A stretch of DNA of 64,000 nt from contig NZ_CP114413.1 of the NCBI RefSeq assembly GCF_027270315.1, forward strand, positions 4,650,001 through 4,714,000, read 5' to 3'. The stretch comes from Streptomyces cinnabarinus. Lineage in GTDB: Bacteria > Actinomycetota > Actinomycetes > Streptomycetales > Streptomycetaceae. Of the stretch, positions 17,842-25,400 are shown one piece after another (within the stretch, counting starts at the first letter, position 1; each line of letters starts with the position of its first letter). Under the pieces are notes generated by a model. That model saw only the letters and a program-made list of their open reading frames with translations. It was not told the DNA's origin and did not search any database. The position numbers and the translations under genes were made by a program.

Positions 17842-18629
17842 GCGCCGTGCTCCCGGCCCCGGTGTCGGTGTCGGCGAGCGGTGACCCCGAGCCCGTCGAC
17901 CTGGCCGCCGTGACGGCCCTGTTCGAGCCGCGCGTGATCGCGGCGCAGGCGCACACCGGCGAACTGGACTTCGCCCAACTGCCCGAGCCCACCCGGCGGT
18001 TGCTGCGCGGCTACACCGCGCCGCTGCGCCGCGAGACGTTCACCGCGGGCCGGCTGGCCGCGGCCCGCGCCACCGCCGCGCTGACCGGGATGCCCCGGTG
18101 GCTGAGCGCGGACGCCCGCGGGGCGCCGAGCTGGCCGTACGGAGTGGCCGGTTCGCTCAGTCACACCAACCGGGTCGCCCTGTGCGTGACCGGGCCCGCC
18201 GACGGCGTCGGGCTCGGCATCGACATCGAACCCCTGGAGACGGGCCCGGAGTTGCTCTCCGCCCTGCACTACGTGTGCACCCCCGAGGAGAGCGAGCGGC
18301 TGCGCGACGTGCCCGACCCGGCCCGTGCCGTGCTCCGGCTGTTCTGCGTCAAGGAGGCCCTGTACAAGGCGCTGCCGCCGGACACCCAGGACGGCGTCTC
18401 CTTCCAGTCCGTCGACCTGGAGTGGGAGGAGCCGCCGGCCGGGCGGGACCCGGGCGAGCCGGTCCTGCTGCGCGTGGCGCGCGGCCCGGCGCCCGGCACC
18501 GAGGGCCGCTGCGCCGTCCTCGGCAGCCGGATGATCGCGGCGGTCGCCGTGTCCTGGCCGCGCCGCTCCCGCTCCTGTACCCGCCCCGATCCCCGCCTCG
18601 ATCCCCCTATCCAGCAGGACGGACTGTAG
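17838..18629 (+). CDS. 4'-Phosphopantetheinyl transferase (Sfp/EntD type)
   Basis: 263 residues. Signature motifs are the Mg2+-binding LGIDIEPLE, VAGSLSHTNRVALC (the substrate-binding SHT segment) and FCVKEALYKALPP. It transfers phosphopantetheine from CoA to the active-site serine of carrier proteins, here most likely carriers 1 and 2. GTG start overlaps the anthranilate synthase stop. The last 25 residues are Arg/Pro-rich and probably disordered. Confidence 0.93.
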   Translation: MSAVLPAPVSVSASGDPEPVDLAAVTALFEPRVIAAQAHTGELDFAQLPEPTRRLLRGYTAPLRRETFTAGRLAAARATAALTGMPRWLSADARGAPSWPYGVAGSLSHTNRVALCVTGPADGVGLGIDIEPLETGPELLSALHYVCTPEESERLRDVPDPARAVLRLFCVKEALYKALPPDTQDGVSFQSVDLEWEEPPAGRDPGEPVLLRVARGPAPGTEGRCAVLGSRMIAAVAVSWPRRSRSCTRPDPRLDPPIQQDGL

Positions 18630-18631
18630 AC

Positions 18632-20584
18632 ATGACCACCAGACAGCACACCGTGTGCGTGATAGGCGCGGGACCGCGGGGTCTCTCCGTGATCGAACGG
18701 CTCTGCGCCGCCGCCCGTGCCGCCGCCCCCGACACCGCGATCGGCATCCATGTCGTCGACCCGCACGCGCCCGGCGCCGGGCAGGTCTGGCGCACCAGCC
18801 AGTCCGCGCACCTGCTGATGAACACCGTGGCCGGACAGATCTCGGTGTTCACCGACGCCAGCGTCGAACTGACCGGCCCCCTGGAACCGGGCCCCAGCCT
18901 GCACGCCTGGGCCGAGGCCCTGCTCGCCGGGAACATCCCCGGCCACTACCCCGACCAAGTCCTCGACGAGGCCCGCGCGTTGGGCCCCGACACCTACCCC
19001 ACCCGCGCCTTCTACGGCCACTACCTGCGCTGGGCCTTCGACCGTACGGTCGCGGGCGCCCCGGAGTGCGTGACCGTCACCTGGCACCGGTCCCGCGCGG
19101 TGGCCCTGGACGACGAGGCCGCCGCCCTCGCCACCGGTCATCCGCCACGCCAGCGCGTCACGCTGGAGGACGGCGGCGTCCTGGAGCACCTCGACGCGGT
19201 CGTCCTCTCCCAGGGCCACCTGCCCGCCCGGCCGACCGCGGTGGAGGAGCAGTTCGCCCAGCTGGCCCGTGAGCACGGCCACACCCACCTCCCGCCCGCC
19301 AACCCCGCCGACACCGACCTGGAGTGCGTCCAGCCCGGTCAGCCCGTGCTGCTGCGCGGGCTCGGCCTGAACTTCTTCGACTACATGGCCCTGCTCACCA
19401 CCGGCCGCGGTGGCAGCTTCACCCGCGTCTACGGCCGCCTGGTCTACCTGCCCTCCGGCCGGGAGCCCCGGATGTACGCCGGCTCCCGGCGCGGGGTGCC
19501 CTACCAGGCGCGCGGCGAGAACGAGAAGGGTGCGCACGGCCGGCACGAGCCGCTGCTGCTCACCCCCGCCCGGATCGCCCGGATGCGGGCCGCGCGCGGC
19601 GCCGACGGCGCCGACTTCCTGCGGGACGTGTGGCCGCTGGTCGCCAAGGAGGTCGAGACCGTCTACTACCGGACGCTGCTGACCGCCCGCGGCCGCGGGG
19701 ACCGGGCGGAGGCGTTCCAGCGGGCCTTCCTGCGCGCGCTGCCGGGCACGTCCGCGGAGGAGACGGTGCTCGACGCGTACGAGATCGGGGAGAAGGACCG
19801 CTGGGACTGGGACCGGCTCTCCCGGCCGTACCAGGACCAGGAGTTCGGCAGCCCGGAGGATTTCACGGCCTGGCTGCTGGACCATCTGCGCGAGGACGTC
19901 GCCGAGGCCCGCAGCGGCAATGTGAGCGGTCCGCTCAAGGCCGCCCTCGACGTGCTGCGCGATCTGCGCAACGAGATCCGGCTGGTCGTCGACCACGGCG
20001 GGCTGCACGGCGACTCCCACCGGGAGCACCTGGACCGCTGGTACACGCCGCTGAACGCGTTCCTGTCCATCGGGCCGCCCGCGTCCCGGATCGAGGAGGC
20101 GGCCGCGCTGATCGAGGCGGGCGTGCTGCACATCGTCGGCCCCGATCTGCGCGTCGATGTCGACCGGCAGGGCTTCCACGCCCACTCGCCGCTGGTGCCG
20201 GGCTCCCGGATCAGCGCCGAGGTGCTGATCGAGGCGCGGCTGCCCGACATCACGCTCAGCCGCACCGAGGACCCGCTGCTGCGGCGGCTGCTGGACAGCG
20301 GCCAGTGCGCCACGCACCGGATCGCCACCCGCAACGGCACCTGGATCCACACCGAGGGCGTCGCGGTCACCGCGCGCCCCTTCCAGCTCCTGGACGCCGC
20401 CCGGCGCCCGCACCCGCGCCGGTACGCCTTCGGGGTCCCCACGGAGTCGGTGCACTGGGTGACGGCGGCGGGCATCCGGCCCGGCGTCAACTCGGTCACC
20501 CTGACCGACTCCGACGCCATCGCGCAGGCGGCGCTGGGGGCGGTGCTGGAGCAGCGGGACAGTCTGGAGCGGACGGCTGCGTGA
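18632..20584 (+). CDS. FAD/NAD(P)-binding N-oxygenase, CreE-like (aspartate to nitrosuccinate)
   Basis: 650 residues from ATG 18632, 2 bp after the PPTase stop; a long in-frame extension upstream belongs to the PPTase region and is rejected. The N-terminal GAGPRGLSVIERL (residues 12-24) is the NAD_binding_9 (PF13454) signature, with VLSQGHLPARP and GLGLNFFDYMALLT further on. CreE/FzmM enzymes of this architecture oxidise the aspartate amine to nitrosuccinate. Its neighbour is a CreD-like lyase, and the two-gene pair is the hallmark of the aspartate-nitrosuccinate route to nitrous acid. A general ornithine/lysine N-oxygenase-like role is less likely given that pairing. Confidence 0.8.
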   Translation: MTTRQHTVCVIGAGPRGLSVIERLCAAARAAAPDTAIGIHVVDPHAPGAGQVWRTSQSAHLLMNTVAGQISVFTDASVELTGPLEPGPSLHAWAEALLAGNIPGHYPDQVLDEARALGPDTYPTRAFYGHYLRWAFDRTVAGAPECVTVTWHRSRAVALDDEAAALATGHPPRQRVTLEDGGVLEHLDAVVLSQGHLPARPTAVEEQFAQLAREHGHTHLPPANPADTDLECVQPGQPVLLRGLGLNFFDYMALLTTGRGGSFTRVYGRLVYLPSGREPRMYAGSRRGVPYQARGENEKGAHGRHEPLLLTPARIARMRAARGADGADFLRDVWPLVAKEVETVYYRTLLTARGRGDRAEAFQRAFLRALPGTSAEETVLDAYEIGEKDRWDWDRLSRPYQDQEFGSPEDFTAWLLDHLREDVAEARSGNVSGPLKAALDVLRDLRNEIRLVVDHGGLHGDSHREHLDRWYTPLNAFLSIGPPASRIEEAAALIEAGVLHIVGPDLRVDVDRQGFHAHSPLVPGSRISAEVLIEARLPDITLSRTEDPLLRRLLDSGQCATHRIATRNGTWIHTEGVAVTARPFQLLDAARRPHPRRYAFGVPTESVHWVTAAGIRPGVNSVTLTDSDAIAQAALGAVLEQRDSLERTAA

Positions 20585-20591
20585 TGCTCTG

Positions 20592-20627
20592 GCCTGCGGC
20601 CCGTGTCCGATGGCGCGGGCCGCAGGC
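20592..20627 (+). terminator. Hairpin between the CreE-like and CreD-like genes
   Basis: A perfect 12-bp stem (GCCTGCGGCCCG with its complement at 20616-20627) and a 12-nt loop, all inside the 74-bp gap. There is no T-run after it. It could attenuate transcription into the lyase gene or stabilise the upstream message. Confidence 0.5.
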
Positions 20628-20658
20628 GCCCCCGACCCTTCCCGGAAGAGGACCACCC

Positions 20659-22080
20659 ATGACCTTCCAACTCTCCCCGGAGCTCGCCGCCGTGGTGGAC
20701 TCCGGGCTGCTGTCCCCGGTGCGCGCGGGCACGCCCGTGGAGGCGGCGGTGTCCGACGCGGCCTGGCTCGCGGCCATGGTCGAGGCCGAGACCGCGCTCG
20801 TCCGGGCGCAGGCCCGCCTCGGCACCGTGCCCGAGTCCGCGGCGGCGGCGATCATGGAGGCGGCCCGCCCCGAGCGGCTCGACCTGGTGGCGCTGGCCCG
20901 CGCGTCCCGCGAGACGGCCAACCCCGTCGTCGGGTTCGTGAAGGCGCTGACCGCCGTGGTCGCCGCCGCGGACCCCAAGGCCGCCGAGTATGTGCACCGC
21001 GGCTCCACCAGCCAGGACATCCTGGACACGGCCGCCATGCTGGTCGTCCGCCGGGCCACCGTGCTGATCCGGGCCGACCTCGACCGGTGCGCGGCCGCCC
21101 TGGAGACGCTGGCCCGCACCCACCGGGCCACCCCGATGGCCGGGCGCACCCTCACCCTGCACGCGGTGCCCACCACCTTCGGCCTGAAGGCGGCGGGCTG
21201 GCTGCACCTGGTGACCGAGGCCCACCGCCGGACGGCCGCGCTCGCCGCCGCCCTCCCGGTCGAACTGGGCGGCGCGGCGGGCACGCTGGCGGGCTACCTG
21301 GAACACGCGGACCACCCCGGCGACGACTACGCCGACCGCCTGGTCGAGGCGTACGCGCACGAGACCGGACTGGCCCCGGCCACCCTGCCCTGGCATGTGC
21401 TGCGGACCCCGATCGCCGACACCGGGGCGGTGTGCGCCTTCCTCGCCTCGGCGCTCGGCAAGATCGCGGTCGACGTCCAGTCGCTGGCCCGCACCGAGGT
21501 CGGCGAGGTCACCGAACCGGCGGTGGCCGGCCGGGGCGCGTCCTCCGCGATGCCGCACAAGCGCAACCCGGTCCTCGCCACGCTGATCCGCTCGGCCGCG
21601 CTCCAAGTACCGCAGCTCGCCGCCGTGCTGTACGGCACGATGCTCGCGGAGGACGAGCGCTCGGGCGGCGCCTGGCACGCCGAGTGGCAGCCCCTGCGGG
21701 AGTGTCTGCGGCTGGCGGGCGGCGCCGCGCACACGGCGGTGGAACTCCTGACGGGCCTCACCGTCGACGCCGACCGCATGCGCGCCAACCTCGACCTGAC
21801 GGGGGGACAGATCGTCTCCGAGCGGGTGGCGGCCGTACTGACCCCGCTGCTCGGCAAGGCGCAGGCCAGGGCGCTGCTGACCCGGGCCTCGCACGAGGCG
21901 GCGGACCGTGGGACGGACCTCGCGGAGGTTCTGTCGGCGGCCCCGGAGGTGACCCGGCATCTGACTGCGGCGGAACTGGAGGAGTTGCTGGACCCGACCT
22001 GCTACCTGGGCGCGGCGCCGGGTCTGGTGGACCGGGCGGTGGGCCCGGATCCGGCGGTACCGGAGCGGCCGGCGGCTTGA
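20659..22080 (+). CDS. Aspartase/fumarase-superfamily lyase, CreD-like (nitrosuccinate lyase)
   Basis: 473 residues; GGAAGAGGA lies upstream of ATG 20659. Superfamily signatures are EYVHRGSTSQDILDTA, the central GHTxxx-type stretch MAGRTLTLHAVP, and the flexible catalytic loop SSAMPHKRNP (residues 295-304). Close paralogues include 3-carboxymuconate cycloisomerase (PcaB) and adenylosuccinate lyase. No protocatechuate or purine genes are nearby, and the upstream gene is CreE-like. The preferred role is therefore elimination of nitrous acid from nitrosuccinate to give fumarate. It is the last gene of the cluster. Confidence 0.82.
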   Translation: MTFQLSPELAAVVDSGLLSPVRAGTPVEAAVSDAAWLAAMVEAETALVRAQARLGTVPESAAAAIMEAARPERLDLVALARASRETANPVVGFVKALTAVVAAADPKAAEYVHRGSTSQDILDTAAMLVVRRATVLIRADLDRCAAALETLARTHRATPMAGRTLTLHAVPTTFGLKAAGWLHLVTEAHRRTAALAAALPVELGGAAGTLAGYLEHADHPGDDYADRLVEAYAHETGLAPATLPWHVLRTPIADTGAVCAFLASALGKIAVDVQSLARTEVGEVTEPAVAGRGASSAMPHKRNPVLATLIRSAALQVPQLAAVLYGTMLAEDERSGGAWHAEWQPLRECLRLAGGAAHTAVELLTGLTVDADRMRANLDLTGGQIVSERVAAVLTPLLGKAQARALLTRASHEAADRGTDLAEVLSAAPEVTRHLTAAELEELLDPTCYLGAAPGLVDRAVGPDPAVPERPAA

Positions 22081-22158
22081 GCCTGCCGGGGCATGAGCGG
22101 GCCGAGGGCATGAGCCTGACGGCGGCATGAGCGGGCCGCGGGTATGAGCCGGCCGGGG
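22075..22158 (+). repeat. Tandem 17-bp repeat at the end of the cluster
   Basis: Four head-to-tail 17-bp units (22091-22107, 22108-22124, 22125-22141, 22142-22158) share the core GCATGAGCSKGMCG. A fifth, degenerate 16-bp unit at 22075-22090 includes the lyase stop codon. It looks like a minisatellite grown from the 3' end of the lyase gene. Confidence 0.75.
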
Positions 22159-22210
22159 GCGTTGGCGGGCCCTTGAACCGTCCTTGACCGCTCTTCAGCA
22201 GCCTGGGGGT

Positions 22211-22486
22211 ATGAATCCCGAACCCGCCGCGGAACGAAGGCAGTTGCTCGACACCCTCCAGGGTCTGCTCGACGCCCTGCCGCACCCGGCCGACGGGCGG
22301 CCGCCGCGGGCCGAGGACGTCCTCGGGTATCTGGAGACCGGCCGGGGCAGCGGGTCCGGCACCCCGCCCGCCCGTGCCCCGGGGACCCCGCACGGGGACG
22401 CGGCCGTGGAGGCGTCGCTGCGCCTGGTGATCGAGGCGTTCACGGCGTTCCTGAGCGCGCGCGGGGACCCGGCCGGGCCACGGTGA
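22211..22486 (+). CDS. Small hypothetical protein (91 aa)
   Basis: ATG 22211 has TGGGGG just upstream and is preferred to the in-frame TTG at 22184. The product begins MNPEPAAERRQLLDTLQGLL, has a Gly/Pro/Ala-rich middle and ends in an amphipathic helix (VEASLRLVIEAFTAFLSARG). No family is recognised. Its codon-position GC bias is that of a normal Streptomyces gene. Confidence 0.55.
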   Translation: MNPEPAAERRQLLDTLQGLLDALPHPADGRPPRAEDVLGYLETGRGSGSGTPPARAPGTPHGDAAVEASLRLVIEAFTAFLSARGDPAGPR

Positions 22487-22608
22487 GGTATGCACATCGT
22501 CAGGGTTGTCCACAGGGCTGACGCGTTTCGGCCACCGCGCTGTACCGTCGGCACGAGTTGATGTTCGTGCGGGCCGGAGACGGCCGGGGTTCGGGGGAGG
22601 CGGTCGGT

Positions 22609-24042
22609 GTGGTCGACGCTGGTGCGGCGCAGGAGTCGGGCGGGCGGAGCTCGCTGTCCCGGCGGCTGCCCCGGGTGCGCGGATTCGCCCAGTGGCCCGG
22701 GAACGGCACCCCGAAGGAGGAGGGCAAGTCCCTGCGGGAGCGCGTCCCGCGCGGCACGCACGCACTCCTCGACCTGGACCCCGCCCGCCCCGACGCCCTC
22801 ACGGCGGTGGAGGAGTCCAACCGCGGCCGGATCCCCGGGCTGACGCCGATAAGGGTCGGCCGGATGGCGGCCACCCCCTTCGCCTTCCTGCGCGGATCGG
22901 CGGGCCTGATGGCCCACGACCTCGCCCGCACCCCCATGACCCGCGTCCTCGCCCAGATCTGCGGCGACGCCCACGCGGCCAACTTCGGCCTGTACGGCGA
23001 CCCGCGCGGCGGCCTCGTCATCGACCTGAACGACTTCGACGAGACGCTGCTCGGCCCCTGGGAGTGGGACCTGAAGCGGCTCGCGGCCTCGCTGGTGCTG
23101 GCCGGACGGGAGGCGGGCGCCGCCGAGGACACCTGCCGCAAGGCGGCGCACGACGCGGTGGGCGCGTACCGGCGCACGATGCGGCTGCTCGCCAAGCTCC
23201 CGGTCCTGGACGCCTGGAACGCCATCGCGGACGAGGAGCTGGTCTCCCACACCGACGCCCATGACCTGCTCGGCACGCTGGAGCGGGTGGCCGAGAAGGC
23301 GCGCTCCAACACCAGCGGCCGGTTCGCGGCGAAGTCCACGGAGCCGACCGAGGACGGCGGCCGTGGCTTCGTGGCCGCGCCGCCCGTGCTGAGCCGTGTC
23401 CCGGACGAGGAGGCGGCGGCGGTCGCCGCCTCCCTGGAGGACTACGTCGGCACCCTCTCCGAGGACCGGCTCCCGCTGCTGGCCCGGCACGCGGTGCACG
23501 ACGTGGCGTTCCGCGTGGTCGGCACCGGCAGCGTGGGCACCCGCTCCTACGTCGTCCTGCTCCTGGACCACCGGGGCGAGCCGCTCGTCCTCCAGGTGAA
23601 GGAGGCCCGCCCCTCCGCGCTCCTCCCGCACCTGGCGACGGCAGGCTTCGAGACCACGAAGCCGGAGCACGAGGGCCGCCGCGTGGTCCTCGGCCAGAAG
23701 CGCATGCAGGTGGTCAGCGACATCCTGCTCGGCTGGACGACGGTCGAGGGCCTGCCCTTCCAGGTCCGCCAGTTCCGCAACCGCAAGGGCAGCGTGGACC
23801 CCGCCGCCCTCTCCCCCGACCAGCTCGACGACTACGGCCGCATGACCGGCGCCCTCCTCGCCCGGGCCCACTCCCACAGCGCCGACCCCCGCCTCATCGC
23901 CGGCTACTGCGGCAAGAACGAGGAACTGGACGAGGCCATAGCGACCTTCGCGGTGGCGTACGCGGACCGCACGGAGGCGGACCACGCGGACCTGGTGAAG
24001 GCGGTGCGGGAGGGGAGGATCGCCGCAGAAGAAGGGGTATGA
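22609..24042 (+). CDS. DUF2252 family protein
   Basis: 477 residues from GTG 22609, chosen because GGGGGAGG at 22593-22600 lies at ideal spacing; ATG 22561 is an in-frame alternative with no clear ribosome site. The family is recognised by RMAATPFAFLRGSAGLMAHDLA, QICGDAHAANFG, DLNDFDETLLGPWEWDLKRLAAS and VLGQKRMQVVSDILLGW. DUF2252 proteins have a kinase-like (aminoglycoside phosphotransferase-related) fold with GDxHxxNFG as the catalytic loop; their substrates are unknown. Confidence 0.88.
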   Translation: MVDAGAAQESGGRSSLSRRLPRVRGFAQWPGNGTPKEEGKSLRERVPRGTHALLDLDPARPDALTAVEESNRGRIPGLTPIRVGRMAATPFAFLRGSAGLMAHDLARTPMTRVLAQICGDAHAANFGLYGDPRGGLVIDLNDFDETLLGPWEWDLKRLAASLVLAGREAGAAEDTCRKAAHDAVGAYRRTMRLLAKLPVLDAWNAIADEELVSHTDAHDLLGTLERVAEKARSNTSGRFAAKSTEPTEDGGRGFVAAPPVLSRVPDEEAAAVAASLEDYVGTLSEDRLPLLARHAVHDVAFRVVGTGSVGTRSYVVLLLDHRGEPLVLQVKEARPSALLPHLATAGFETTKPEHEGRRVVLGQKRMQVVSDILLGWTTVEGLPFQVRQFRNRKGSVDPAALSPDQLDDYGRMTGALLARAHSHSADPRLIAGYCGKNEELDEAIATFAVAYADRTEADHADLVKAVREGRIAAEEGV

Positions 24043-24053
24043 GCGGCGGACCT

Positions 24054-24120
24054 CAGGGGCGCGGGCTGTATCGATCTGCGGCTCCGCCGCGGGGCGCGAC
24101 CAGCCACGATGGCGCGACAG
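24054..24120 (+). repeat. Dispersed Streptomyces intergenic repeat, copy 2 (long form)
   Basis: It starts CAGGGGCGCGG, has a roughly 26-bp middle containing CTGTATCGATCTGCGGCTCC, and ends with GCGCGACCAGCCACGATGGC. The flanks match copy 1 at 6536-6581 in the opposite orientation; the middle is the variant insert. It lies between the DUF2252 and J-domain genes. Confidence 0.7.
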
Positions 24121-24165
24121 CCCACACACGACCTGCCGCGCCGAGGGAACTACTACTCTGGTCGG

Positions 24166-24966
24166 GTGACAACCCCGGAAGAAGATCAGACCCCCCGCCC
24201 GGAAGAGCGACTCGAACGCGCCGTACGGGCCGCGGAACAGGCGCTGATCGAGTACGAGATCGCCGTCGAGACCTTCCGCGTGGAGGTCGAGAACTTCTCC
24301 CGGCTGCACCACCAGAAGCTGGGCCCGATGTACGCCCGCCTCGACGACCTGGAAGCAAGGATCGCCGAGGCGAAGGCGGCCCGCTCCGGCGACCCGGAGG
24401 ACATCCGCAAGGCGGAGGAGGCCCGCGCCCGGGTCATGCCGATGCCGGGTGTCGAGGAGCTGTTCCACGGCTGGATGGACGGCGACGGTCTCTTCCCGGA
24501 GGCGTCGGCGATGCTCACGGACCAGCCGGTACAGCCCCCGCAGCGGGTCCGCCCGAGCGAGGAGGCCCGCAAGCTCTACCGCGAGCTGGCCCGCAAGGCC
24601 CACCCCGACCTGGCCCAGGAGGACGGGGAGCGGGCGCGCCGCGAGGAATTCATCACCCGGGTCAACGCCGCGTACGCCCGGGGCGACGAGGCCCTGCTGA
24701 AGGAGCTGGCCGAGGAGTGGGCGGCGGGTCCGGTCCCCGAGGAGCGGCAGCCGAGCCCCGCCGAGGAGCTCTACGCCCGCCTGGAGTGGCTCTCCGAGCG
24801 CAAGGAGATGCTCACCCTGGTGGTACGGGAGCTGGAGGACAGCGCGATCGGCTCCATGCTGCGGCTGGCCCCGGACGACCCGGACACGCTGCTGGAGGAG
24901 ATCGCCGAGCAACTGCTCGCCGATGTGTCCGCGCGCGAGGCGGAGCTGGCGGAACTGCTCGGGTGA
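24166..24966 (+). CDS. J-domain-like (DnaJ-related) protein
   Basis: 266 residues from GTG 24166. The N-terminal third is a charged coiled coil (VRAAEQALIEYEIAVETFRVEVENF, then LDDLEARIAEAKAA). The middle contains KLYRELARKAHPDLAQEDGE, which carries the HPD tripeptide of J domains, followed by EEFITRVNAAYARGDEALL. The C-terminal part is another acidic helix region. It may act as a DnaK co-chaperone, but the full J-domain helix order is not certain from reading. Confidence 0.75.
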   Translation: MTTPEEDQTPRPEERLERAVRAAEQALIEYEIAVETFRVEVENFSRLHHQKLGPMYARLDDLEARIAEAKAARSGDPEDIRKAEEARARVMPMPGVEELFHGWMDGDGLFPEASAMLTDQPVQPPQRVRPSEEARKLYRELARKAHPDLAQEDGERARREEFITRVNAAYARGDEALLKELAEEWAAGPVPEERQPSPAEELYARLEWLSERKEMLTLVVRELEDSAIGSMLRLAPDDPDTLLEEIAEQLLADVSAREAELAELLG

Positions 24967-25013
24967 CGAGGGAGGCGGCCGGACCGCGCGTGCCACCGGG
25001 TACCGTCGGTGGC

Positions 25014-25361
25014 ATGCATTTCGGATCTGGCGTGCCCACGGTCGAGGTCACGGACCTCAAGGACGGCGATTTCCTTCTGGACGTCCGCGAGGACGACGAG
25101 TGGCAGGCAGGCCACGCCGAGGGGGCGCTGCACATCCCCATCAGCGACTTCGTCGCCCGCTACGGCGAGCTGACCGAGGCCGCCCCGCAGGACGGCCGGG
25201 TCAATGTGATCTGCCGTTCCGGGGGCCGCAGCGCGCAGGTCGCGATGTACCTGGTCCAGCAGGGCATCGACGCGGTGAACGTCGACGGCGGCATGCAGGT
25301 GTGGGCAGCCGCGGGCCGACCCGTCGTCACGGCCGAGGGCAAGCCCGGCTTCGTGCTCTGA
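25014..25361 (+). CDS. Rhodanese-like domain protein
   Basis: 115 residues, a single rhodanese domain: LLDVREDDEWQAGHAEGALHIP, then the active-site loop VICRSGGRSAQVA, with Cys as the persulfide carrier, and NVDGGMQVWAAAGRPV at the end. ATG 25014 is preceded by a short, weak ribosome site. Sulfur transfer or redox role; partner unknown. Confidence 0.92.
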   Translation: MHFGSGVPTVEVTDLKDGDFLLDVREDDEWQAGHAEGALHIPISDFVARYGELTEAAPQDGRVNVICRSGGRSAQVAMYLVQQGIDAVNVDGGMQVWAAAGRPVVTAEGKPGFVL

Positions 25362-25369
25362 GCTGCTCT

Positions 25370-25397
25370 GCCCTGCTCTGAGCACTCCGAGCAGGGC
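25370..25397. terminator. Bidirectional hairpin between convergent genes
   Basis: A 9-bp perfect stem (GCCCTGCTC / GAGCAGGGC) with a 10-nt loop between the rhodanese and acyl-CoA dehydrogenase genes, which converge here. Confidence 0.6.
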
Positions 25398-25400
25398 ACA

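Noticed and set aside
20659..22080. Annotation of the lyase as 3-carboxymuconate cycloisomerase (PcaB) or adenylosuccinate lyase
   Set aside because: The superfamily motif alone would allow it, but there are no protocatechuate or purine genes nearby and the upstream gene is CreE-like.
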